In this document: one piece after another, positions 55,335 to 64,000 of the stretch | How positions within the stretch are numbered: position 1 is the first letter of the stretch | Layout of the letters: every line of letters starts with the position of its first letter | The notes under the pieces: model-generated | Database searches by the model: none | The model's input: the letters and a program-made list of their open reading frames with translations, nothing else | What the model was told of the DNA's origin: nothing | Source: Pollenia angustigena | Taxonomy: Eukaryota > Arthropoda > Insecta > Diptera > Polleniidae | NCBI GenBank assembly: GCA_930367215.1 | Contig: OV884059.1 | Location: 38,679,882-38,743,881, forward strand | Direction: 5' to 3' | DNA length: 64,000 nt | Position numbers and translations under genes: made by a program

Positions 55335-56844
55335 CACCCCTATTATGAAAGTCGACATCGACACAAGTCGACGGCACCTGAACAGCAATGGTATTTTCTG
55401 AGTCGTTGTTGACAATAATCGATTACTATTGACAGTCAATTGATATTTTCGAAGGCGCTTTCAAGTCGACGTCGAGTAGTATTGTCTCCGTTTTAGTCGA
55501 CAGGAAATTTTGCGACGACTCAAATGAAAGTTAAAGAAATTTTAAATGAAATGTAAACATATTTATTGAATACGTTTGAAATAAAAAATGCAAATTTAAA
55601 AGAAGTTTGGGCACAAATTTTATTAGTAAATTTAACGCGAAAATTGCGAAAGTTCGGAAAAGTTTGCTAAAATAGCAAAATTTCGCGAAAATTTTTAATT
55701 TAAGACGAACGCCCCAAAGAACCAAAATTGCGAAAATTCGCAAACATTTGCAAAAATAGCGAAAATTCGCGAACATTTTTAATATATAAAAAAAGGCATA
55801 CAATTTATTAAAATTCCCTTAAACTATAAGAAATGGCAAAAATTTGGTTAAAATTGCAAAATTATCGGAAATTCGTAAAAAATTGCTAACAGCTATATGA
55901 TAGCAAAGTCTAATATTTATTAAAAATCGTAAAAGCTGTAAAGAATCAGAAAACTTTCGCTTCTATCGCGAGCATGGCTAAAATTTGCAAACTTTGAAAC
56001 AAACGATCAAATTGGTTTGAAATCGCTAAATTGGCTAAAAAACAAAATGTCGGGAAGTTACAAAAAAAAAAAAAAATATGAAAAAACAGCGAAAATTCGC
56101 GAACATTTTTAATATATAAACAAGCCATAAAATTGATTAAAAGTCCCTTAAACTGAAAGGAATTGCAAAAATTCGGTGAAAATTGCTAAATTAACGAAAA
56201 TTCGCAAAAATTTGCTAACAGCGGCATGAAAGAAAAGTCTTATATTTATTAATAAACGTTAAAGCTATAAAGAATCAGAAAAATTACAGTAAAAATATCT
56301 TTTATCTAAAACATGCCAAAAATTCGCGAAAAAAAATTCAAAATTGGAAACAACTCTATCTACACTTTATTTTAAAAAGCTAAATCAGTTTAAAAAAATA
56401 TGTCGGAATATAGCATAAATAGTCGGTGTTCATACGGCTCTTGTCTTATTGACGAGGGGAAAAGAAACGAGTACACAGATGCATGTACTGTCTTTACGTT
56501 TTGCTTTTGTTATTGTTTTCAATACCAAAAAAGCACATGTCGTCAACATGACATGAATCATTTGAACGCCAATTCATGTTCAAAGAAGAAAAAGGAAGAA
56601 TGTTGTCAATAAGACGTCAGCCGTATGAACTCAGACATAGCGTTAAAAAGTGAGTGAAGAACAAAAATAAAAAAAAACAATTGGAGATGGGATTTTTTTT
56701 GTAAAATTTTCGATAACTAGTCGACGTCGACACAACATTCTTATAAAATACCACATTAACGTCGAAGTGATGTAGTCGTCGCCTTGATGTGACAACAATT
56801 AAAAATTAATGTCGACGTCGACAACGCCTTACATAATAGGGGTG
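55335..56844. mobile_element. Non-autonomous element, CACCCCTATTATG ends, with internal duplication
   Basis: 1.5 kb. Inverted ends CACCCCTATTATGAAAGTCG and CACCCCTATTATGTAAGGCG, with repeated GTCGAC motifs subterminally. Two internal direct repeats of about 240 bp (55750-55990 and 56090-56330) share GCGAAAATTCGCGAACATTT and AAAGAATCAGAAAA. It interrupts repeat R and itself hosts a MITE. Confidence 0.75.
56422..56636. mobile_element. Nested MITE, GTCGGTGTTCATACGGC ends
   Basis: 215 bp with inverted ends GTCGGTGTTCATACGGCTC and GTCTGAGTTCATACGGCTG. ATA flanks both sides (56419-56421 and 56637-56639). An overlapping open frame of 70 codons with many Cys is a chance product. Confidence 0.8.
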
Positions 56845-58245
56845 ATTATTTAACACGCTAAATACACATTAGTGTTGAGTGTAAAACGTATCTATTATTT
56901 TGTTCCATTGTAATTTAGAAAAATGTATCACTTTGTAAGGGTTCGTGTAACCTAATAAATATATTACACAACTATAATGCATCATTATTTTTTAGAAAAG
57001 AAAACACCATAACATTATAAACAAAACGAACTATTAGATTGAAAATACGCCTGATCATCCTCAAACGCATAGAACCAGTACCTGAGTAAACCTCAAGGCC
57101 ATATAAGATATTAGAAAACAGCAAAGCATGTGCCAAGTTATACTTCACTCGCAGCGGCAAGTATAAATTAGTAGAACGAATTTTACGCAATATACCATAC
57201 ATTTTACCATAAACCATATTAATATGGGGATCAAAAGAAAGTTTACTATCCAAATATACACCAAGACACTTAATATGGTCAACCAAAGAAATAGGAGTAT
57301 TGCTCAAAACTATATTAATGTCAGGATAAAAACGACTGGTCGGTCCAAACATCACTGCTTTAGACTTACTAGGATTAATAGATAACGAATTGAAAGAAGT
57401 CCATTCACATACCCGGTCTAAGCAAAAATTTATATTATTCTGTAAAACATCACTAAAGTCAACTCTGCTTTTGAAGAGTAAGAAGACATCATCGGCAAAA
57501 ATGAATGGTTTACATAACGATGTTGTAACAAAGTCAGATAAACTATTAATATATAACATTAAAAGTAATGGCCCTAAAACGGAACCTTGAGTTATACCCG
57601 TAGTTAAGATACGCAAAGCAGAAGTAGTACCATTATGTTCAACATATTGAGATCTACCAGCCAAATATGAAAAAATAAGTTTACAAGCAGATTTAGAGAA
57701 ATTATATTCATCCCTGAGTTTCCTCATCATCATAGAATGACAAATAGAACCAAAAGCATTAGCAAGATCAAGAGAAATAAGAACACTAAGATTATTCTCA
57801 TTGATATTTTGACGGATATGCTCAGTAAGATCAAGAATCATCAGCGTAGAACTAAAGCCATTGCGAAATGCATATTGGTTGTTACTAATATTCAAAAAAG
57901 TAGAATCCAACATCTGCTGTTTCATTATATGCTCAAGAGCTTTAGACAAAGCCGGAAGGATAGAAATTGGCCTAAGGTCTCCGGGTTCATTTACTACTCG
58001 TGTTTTTGGAATTGGAGTAATACGGGCAATCTTCCAAGCTTGCGGAAAAGTAGAAGTAGTTAAAATGGTATTAAATAGATTCAGTATATATCTAGACAAA
58101 AAGGGAAATACCATTTTAATAAAGCGAGCTGGAACATTGTCAATTCCTAACGCTTGAGACCGAACTTTATCAAGTGCATCAATAACTTCTAATTCTGAAA
58201 CGCAATGAAATGAAAAACAATTAGGAGATTCAATAAAGTCATTAA

Positions 58246-59625
58246 GGCTGTAGGAAATATCGCCCAAAGAAAAATGGCCCAAAAAAATTAATGAAAAATC
58301 GCCCAAAAAAATTCCATGTAAAATTGGGCCTGAATTCATATGAAAAGTGACCCAAAATTGTTGGGCTATTTTTCGTTACAATTAGGTGATTTTTCGTTTT
58401 TTAAATTTGGTGATTTTTGATTATGAAAAATCACCCAAAAATATTATATGAAAAATAGCCCATTTTTTCGGGCATACTATTTGTCTAAATCATTCATTAT
58501 TACTATACGACGAATTCCTAAATGTTATTTATAAAAATAACGTGACATATTGCAAAAAAGGTGGCATGTCATAACGTCCAGTGACATAGTGTCGGTGGAC
58601 AAACTCGAAAGCATAGCATACAAACTCGAAAGCATAGCTTACAAACTCGAAAGCATAGCCGGCCTTGGGCCGGGCGCAAGGATTTTCTCCTCTTTGATAA
58701 AAAAAAAAATACCAGCTTCGCTAACTAAAGCTTCTCTGAAAAGCCGGCCTTCGGCCGGGGGCAAGGATTTTCTCCTCTATGGTATAACGAAAACCGGCGT
58801 CGCTAACTAAAGCTTCTCCGCCCAGCCGGCCTTCGGCCAGGCGCAAGGATTTTCTCCTCTATGGTATAACAAATACTGGCTTCGATAACTAAAGCTTATC
58901 TGCGAAGTCGGCCTTCGTTCGGAAACAAGGCAGATTTTAGAAGCTTAACTTAGCGAAACCGGTACTTGTTATACCATATAGGAAAAAATCCTTGCGCCCA
59001 CCCAAAGACCGTCTGCGCAGAGAAGCTTTAGCTAGCGAAGCCGGTCTTTGTTATATCATAGAGGAGAAAATCCTTGCGCCCGGCCGAAGGCCGGCTATGC
59101 CGAGACGCTTTAGTAAGCGCTGCCGGTATTTGTTACAACATAGCGGAGAAAATCCTTGCGTCCAAAAGTGTTTTCGTTATACTTATGTTTAATATATGCA
59201 CCCAGAGAAAAAACAACAAAACAATTTTTAAAAAAATGTTGACCATATTATGTTTAATTTAACCAAATCATTGCCACCGACAACCACATTATGGTAAAAT
59301 AAGTTTCTTTAAAAAAAGTTTAGTTGGTTGTGACCATAATAAAACATGTTTTTCTCTTACATTTGTAAGTTACTAAATTTATATGAATAATAAACACTGT
59401 TTTGCAAAATGGGTAATTTTTAATTTCTTTTTTGGGAAAAAATTAGTTTTTTCTTTTCGGGTCATTTTTCATTTTTAATTTGGGCTCTTTTTCGTTTCTT
59501 TTGGGCAAAATTTCATATATAACTTTTTGGGTTATTTTTCATGTTCTTTTGGGCGATTCTACATTTGGGCGATTTTTCATTATTTTTTTTGGGCCATTTT
59601 TCTTTGGGCGATATTTCCTACAGCC
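58246..59625. mobile_element. Mutator-like (MULE) MITE carrying the 82 bp minisatellite
   Basis: 1380 bp. Inverted ends of 62 bp with one mismatch start GGCTGTAGGAAATATCGCCC. A perfect 9 bp duplication AGTCATTAA flanks it (58237-58245 and 59626-59634), as for Mutator-type transposition. The ends contain repeated GAAAAATCGCCCAAA-like motifs, which recur inward and could bind a transposase. Removing it with one AGTCATTAA joins the LINE C frame (EFND...FIESPN). No ORF of its own. Confidence 0.9.
58600..59165. repeat. 82 bp minisatellite inside the MULE MITE
   Basis: Units reversed at about 58650-58930 (cores GGCCTTCGGCC at 58743 and 58823) turn to forward at about 58940-59165 (core near 59083). 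A short leader CAAACTCGAAAGCATAG is repeated three times at 58608-58657. The unit is the same as at 23210-25200. Confidence 0.85.
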
Positions 59626-61133
59626 AGTCATTAAATTCTAAATTTTCCAATATATCACTACCACTGCCAACAAAGAAATCATTCAATAAATTGACATTTC
59701 CAAAAAAGTTTTCCGAATCAGAGTCTAAGCAGCCATGGCTTTTTAGGGTTTTCCATACATTACGAACATCCATATCACGAAATATTTTAGAGAAATAATT
59801 CCTCTTAACCTTCCTAATAACAGTTTTTACTCTATTACGGTATTTGCAATAAATTCTCCAGTTCGTTTCGGAGCGATTAGCCATATAGGAACGGTAAGCC
59901 AAATAACAAATAGACTTAGCAAACACAATTTGTTTAGAATTAATCCAATTAGACTCGTTTCTACAAACTTTCCTTTTGACTAAGGGAACAAACGTAAGAA
60001 GAGTATTAAAAACAGAAGTTAAAGATTCGCACATTTCATTAACATTACCTAAAGGGAAGTCAGAAAAATCGTAGTTAGACAAAAAGGTAGATATTCAATA
60101 AATTCAACCATTTTATTAAACGTTTCATCAAAAGAGGATAATATTAATGCATGGTGAGAAATTAAAGGACATTGGAATTGATAAGAAAACTTAGCCCGAC
60201 AACTACTGCTTACCAACCAAAGATCAATTAAAGATGTAGATCCATGAGCCACATCAAAATGGGTGGGCATTGAATTATGGACTACAGACAAATTATTTCT
60301 TAAGCACATAGTCCTCATATTGACAGATTTAACTGGGTCAAACATATTACAGTTAAAATCTCCAACCACAACAATATTTGAATAAGCAAGAAACAAATCA
60401 CTATGAAAATTCTCGAAAGAAACAAGATCACCAAAGGGTAAATATACAACTCCGAACAACATTTTGTATTCATTAGCAAAAATTTCAATAAAAAGAGATT
60501 CACAAATCCCAGGCTCAGAAGATTTAAAGACTATTTTATACTTAAGACCAACTGATATATACATACCAACACCACCTCCTCTTGAGTTTAAGCGATCATT
60601 GCGACAAAGTTTATAACCAGAAATCTCAACAGCTCGATTAGATACATACGGTTTTAACCAAGTCTCAGTAATAGCAAAAATACTAAGATGAACCAACTAA
60701 AAAAGATCTAAGCTCATCAACTTTCGAAAAACTTGCAGAAGGTCTTATGCTTTGGCAGTTAACATGAGCTACGTTGACTTTTTGTTGATAAAATCGCAAT
60801 GCTGAATCTATATCAGATTTGCTACTGAGTACCGGACCAATATTGTGATTAGAAGACATCAAAGTTGAAACAAAATGATGCGGTGGGGAACCATAAAGAT
60901 AAAGGATAACTATATATAAATATAAAAATATACATTAATTCAATTCAGATTACATTACTCTAACAACTAATCATATAAAACAATTGAGTTCAATAAGAAG
61001 TAAAAAGCAAAAAAAAAAAAAGAAAAAGTGGTAAAACATCAGAGAAAAATATATGTATATAAAATGTTAATCAATGCAAGTGCTAATTGAAATTTGTATA
61101 GCTAAATCAAAAATTTGAATTATTAAATTCTGA

Positions 61134-62021
61134 TTATTCATCAAGAAGAGAAGTACATTCCGAAAAGTTATAAACAACTTCCTTACCATTAGCCAATATA
61201 AGCTTAGCTTTAACAATATCTGTATTTAATATTCTATACTTCGTGATAATTTTTTTATGCAATAGCCTCTTACAAATATAATTTAATTTACCAGACGCCG
61301 GGGAAAAATGGTCATTTAAATACAGGCGCATATCAATCTCACCACCAATTACATCACAAATTTTTATAGATTTGGTCTTAAAATAGGCTTTCATGATGCT
61401 GTCACGCAAAAATACATTATTAAATTTATATAAAACCGCCTTTCGATTATTAAAATAACAAGCATGATTAATGTTTGAGGGAGAAATCTCAATATTGAAA
61501 ATAGAGCCGATTTTACTACAGGTGAAATAAGATTGTCCAAGCCATCAGGTAAGCCACTCACAACAATATCGCCTCTGTTAATTCTTTTATGCAACACATT
61601 GTTTTCCATCTCTAACTCGGATATTTTTTTATTAGTAGAAGAATCCATATGATGAATAAGCTTGTTACAATCCAAAATTTCAGACTTCATATCTTTCAGG
61701 CAACTCGCAATTTCTGCTCTAAAGCTGTTAACCGTGTCCGCTAAGGTTTTGTGAATGGCAGCTTGTTCAGTGTCAGCTTTACCAATAAAAGTGTCAACTT
61801 TAGTGTTTAGTTCACTGATCTCCTGCCGCAACAGTTTTAAGCCAGGTGAAGAATCAGAATTACAAGATTTGCAAGAAAACGACAAAGACTTGCAATCTTT
61901 TAGCGAGGAAAGGGCTTTATCATTTAAGCCTGTGTTGAAATTTTTGAGTTCAAAATTTTTACCCAAAGAGCTTGAGACCCAAATTTGTTCTATTTCACTC
62001 TTTCTTTCTTAGTTTTCGAAA
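61134..62021 (-). pseudogene. LINE C ORF1, coiled-coil and RRM-like RNA-binding protein
   Basis: On minus an open frame from about 62021 without a clear ATG has a coiled coil (LRQEISELNTKVDTFIGK, SELEMENNVLHKRINRG) and the transition DIVVSGLPDG typical of LINE ORF1 proteins. A frameshift near 61480-61500 moves the C-terminal domain into another frame (61409-61134: LRDSIMKAYFKTKSI-like, RLYLNDHFSPASGKL, RVLNTD-like RILNTDIVKAKLILANG). It is a different ORF1 type from the PHD-bearing one of LINE D. Confidence 0.65.
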
Positions 62022-62030
62022 CAACGTCTT

Positions 62031-62233
62031 TTTAAAATTCTAATTTTTCTGTTTTTTAAGAAAACAAGGAGTTACCTTATTCAATAACGTAAGCGACATT
62101 ATTTTCAATTTTTTTTTTCAATAAAAAATTTATTGGAAACACCGTTACGATTTTAAAGCAAGAACAATTTTATCGTAACCGACAAAATTTATACAAAATT
62201 TATATGAATTAAAATAAAAAAACTCTCCTGTAA
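62031..62233. other. Spacer between LINE C and the hairpin MITE
   Basis: AT-rich, no recognised feature. Confidence 0.4.
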
Positions 62234-62375
62234 GTGCCGGTTCACACACGTCAAGTTTAACTCGTCAAGTCTTGAGTTTTTAGGAGAAAGGGGAAAAGAT
62301 ATGGCATCCTCTTTTCCCTTCTCTCCTAAAAGCTCAAGACTTGACGAGTTAAACTTGACGTGTGTGAACCGGCAC
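62234..62375. mobile_element. Hairpin MITE of the GTGCCGGTTCACAC family
   Basis: 142 bp, nearly perfect hairpin with GTGCCGGTTCACACACG ends. TAA flanks both sides (62231-62233 and 62376-62378). It has the same length as the copy at 49717 and nearly the same sequence. Confidence 0.9.
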
Positions 62376-62449
62376 TAAATAAGGGGTCGATATGATTTTA
62401 TTAATGACAAGTAACATTAAATCAATGAAACGACTTTAACATATCGTCA

Positions 62450-62740
62450 GGTCAGAATTGGTTTGGCGCATATGCCAAAAAGTCGGAGTGGAGAAAAACG
62501 ACAAAGAAGATTTACATGAAGATTTCTCAAAATGTACCCGATAGATTTTTTTATATTTTTACCAATGCTTCGGTATATGTTTTGAAGAAAATTTTTGCGA
62601 ATTTTCATGAATAAAGTTAGAATTTAATAGTATTTTTTTGAAAATGAAAAATATTGTTTTGTGCCGCATGCGCCACTTTTCTAAAAAAAATTAAAAAAAA
62701 GTGGCCTTTTGTGCTGCATACGTATACTTATTGCGTGAGT
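62450..62740. repeat. Inverted, diverged third copy of the 1800-2070 repeat
   Basis: Contains GCGCATATGCCAAAAAGTCG, GGAGTGGAGAAAAACGAC and the GCCACTTTT hairpin, all in reverse order and orientation relative to 1800-2070, with scattered mismatches. Confidence 0.8.
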
Positions 62741-63280
62741 GACTGACGGGATTTTTAAAAATTCGTAAAAAGGGATAAATTCGGAAACCTTTTTTATCTC
62801 CAAAACTAAAAGAGATAAAAAAAAAAAAAACTGTAATTTTACTATCGAACGTGAAAAGAACATGACAATACCATATTTGGACATCAACATTATCCGAGAA
62901 AACGGTAGAATAATACAGTATTTTTCGTTTAGCTGCATTTCACTTAACTGCATTTTTTGCCTATCTGCACAAAATACAAAGCATTGTGTATGATGGCCAA
63001 ATTTTGTTAGAAAAAAAATCGTGTACGTGCATTTTGCTTAAGCGCATATTTGGATAACAGCATTCGGTTTTTGGTCAACAATTTTTATTTTTAATACAAA
63101 ATATTATTTTTAAGTGCCTCATAAAAAAAATGTATCATATCGCTATTATATGAAAAACATTTGATCTGGCAGATGTGTTTGTGTGTGCACCCTCCATCAA
63201 CAAAAGCGGTGAATGAGCGTGTACTTAGTTTGTAATTCCGTGTGAAACTTTTTTATTAGCCATCTCAGACCTCATAAAGA
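62741..63280. other. AT-rich spacer
   Basis: No coding signal or clear repeat end recognised. Confidence 0.4.
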
Positions 63281-63556
63281 ATATATATTCTGGCTCCTTG
63301 AGTTATTCTAAGTCGATTTAGCCATGTCCGTCTGTCTGTTCGTCTGCTTTCATATTGCACCACCAATGACATCTATGTATATAATTTGGACGATTTTTTT
63401 TTAAACGATTTAACTTTAACTTAGATTTATACGGAAAGAAAATTTTGCTCCATCGATTTGACTAATTTTTCTTTCAAATCTTTTTAACGGATTTTAAAAA
63501 CCGAACGCAAACATTTTTCCTATTTTGGACAGGACAACGTCTGTCGGGTCAGCTAG
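63281..63556 (+). mobile_element. Helitron-type 3' region ending CTAG
   Basis: GTCCGTCTGTCTGTTCGTC is followed by a hairpin (GACAGGACAACGTCTGTC), GGGTCAG and CTAG|T at 63556. This is the same end style as 54090. The 5' end was not located. Confidence 0.4.
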
Positions 63557-63654
63557 TTAATTATAGCTCAGGCTTTGATAATTCCCAACAACACATCCAC
63601 AAGTTTGAATTATTTTATTTTAAACGAAAAAAAAAAACTAAAATGCTAATTAAA

Positions 63655-63920
63655 TCAAAATTATATATCGCACTTGTTCAACAATACTGTATTAACTCAA
63701 AATTTTAAAATTTTCAGTAGAAGCAAAACCATTTTTAATTTAATATGAAAGGCATAGGAAAAAATATTTTTAAACCCACCATTTCTTTACAAAAAAGTGG
63801 ACAAAATAGCTCGATATTTTTACAGTGGGTAGATATGAATAATACCTGTCGACTATTTCCAAAAAGTGAAAAACTAAAAATTTGGAGTTAATACAGTATT
63901 GTTGAAAAGGTGCGATATGT
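63655..63920. mobile_element. Inverted-repeat element near the window end
   Basis: ATATCGCACTTGTTCAACAA and ACTGTATTAACTC at 63664-63705 are inverted at 63870-63920, with about 165 bp between. The ends were not resolved because the window closes soon after. Confidence 0.5.
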
Positions 63921-64000
63921 ATTTAATTTCCTTTCAACGAAAAAAAAAAAAATTGATTCATATATCACATTATTTAAATTGAAATATTTTTCAAGCATTT

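Larger units (their letters stand above)
54845..57010. mobile_element. TIR element inserted in LINE C, GTSTTTTCTTTTCT ends
   Basis: Junctions read GTCTTTTCTTTTCTGACAAT (left) and, inverted, GTGTTTTCTTTTCTAAAAAA (right), forming an inverted repeat of about 24 bp exactly where the LINE C frame is broken. Inside lie a copy of repeat R and the CACCCC element. The target duplication is not clean (perhaps TATG). Confidence 0.55.
54510..60859 (-). pseudogene. LINE C ORF2: endonuclease and RT, frameshifted and interrupted
   Basis: ATG at 60859. The endonuclease shows VNCQSIRPS, AITETWLKPYVSN, NSRGGGVGMYIS, FGVVYLPFG, VVVGDFNC and ISHHALI (the usual SDH replaced by SHH). Frameshifts lie near 60697 and 60075. 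The linker (59618-60082) has YRSYMANRSETNWRIYCKYR. After the MITE the RT (58245-57015) carries DLRPISILPALSK, ITQGSVLGPLLLMLYI and FADD. The first catalytic block reads LDLANAFGSICH, where AFD is expected, so Asp is replaced by Gly. After the second insertion the C-terminal domain follows at 54860-54510 (IVRIARLWNFLPFSL). Confidence 0.8.
54236..62030 (-). mobile_element. LINE C, near full-length CR1/Jockey-type LINE split by two insertions
   Basis: On minus: ORF1 (62021-61134), ORF2 (60859 down to 54510), then a 3' UTR and (AAAT)n tail at 54238-54275. A TIR element occupies about 54845-57010 and a Mutator-like MITE occupies 58246-59625. The RT reading stops at RFVYN at 57015, and its expected continuation (YEHVSNFAFSFLGCTF) restarts at about 54855, which shows that both parts are one element. 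Confidence 0.8.
39278..64000 (+). other. Spt6: Spt6 intron 2, at least 24.7 kb, transposon-filled
   Basis: Starts with GTAAGT at 39278. No downstream Spt6 exon was seen before the window end, and every coding signal here belongs to a mobile element. Confidence 0.65.

Noticed and set aside
56400..56612. 70-codon cysteine-rich open frame that could look like a secreted peptide or toxin
   Set aside because: It lies across a MITE inserted at 56422-56636, has no signal peptide, and its cysteines come from the MITE sequence.
39278..64000. Search for Spt6 exon 3 continuing the acidic tail
   Set aside because: No acceptor followed by a matching acidic, phase-1 reading was found by eye. A short exon could still be missed.

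Overview
The window is AT-rich animal DNA, almost certainly from a higher fly (Diptera). It is built mostly of nested transposable elements. I recognise only two host genes. They lie head to head and show about 310 coding bases in 64 kb. On the minus strand, 25956-26140 is the first coding exon of ceramide synthase (schlank/Lag1 type). On the plus strand, 35404-35442 and 39193-39277 are the first two coding exons of the transcription elongation factor Spt6. On this reading 1-25955 is schlank intron 1 or downstream sequence, 26141-35403 is the shared upstream region, 35443-39192 is Spt6 intron 1 and 39278-64000 is Spt6 intron 2. Both outer introns run off the window, at about 26 kb and 25 kb or more, and I found no further host exon in either.

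Layout of the left part. Positions 667-11098 hold a 3.5 kb unit in two nearly identical tandem copies. The first copy is split by a young Gypsy-type LTR element (2722-6155) that lacks protease and the reverse-transcriptase core. Next come a 5'-truncated LINE on minus (11391-13517), a Penelope-like element whose two parts (14346-15600 and 21240-21830) flank a nearly full-length LINE on plus (15601-21165, intact 1119-residue ORF2), and an inverted-repeat complex built around an 82 bp GC-rich minisatellite (22860-25740).

The shared upstream region holds several MITEs and a PIF/Harbinger transposon (27723-31582) with TTA target duplications. Its two genes, a MADF protein and a DDE transposase, are interlocked on opposite strands. 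A paralogous empty site for this insertion lies at about 55205-55320.

The right part, in Spt6 introns 1 and 2, holds a decayed mariner-like gene, an RNase-H-bearing LINE fragment, a piggyBac-like TTAA element (42062-45954) hosting a second Harbinger element, an unassigned DNA transposon with roughly 450 bp inverted repeats (46190-49647), a LINE RT fragment (49960-51740), a Helitron-like element (53197-54090) and a third LINE (about 54236-62030, minus). That LINE was broken by two insertions, one of them a Mutator-like MITE with 9 bp target duplications that carries the same 82 bp minisatellite.

Nesting gives relative ages: the LINEs, the Penelope element and the host repeats are older, and the MITEs, the Harbinger copy and the LTR element are younger. 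Gene identities come from recognising protein motifs by eye. Ends and target duplications were read directly from the sequence. No database search was possible.
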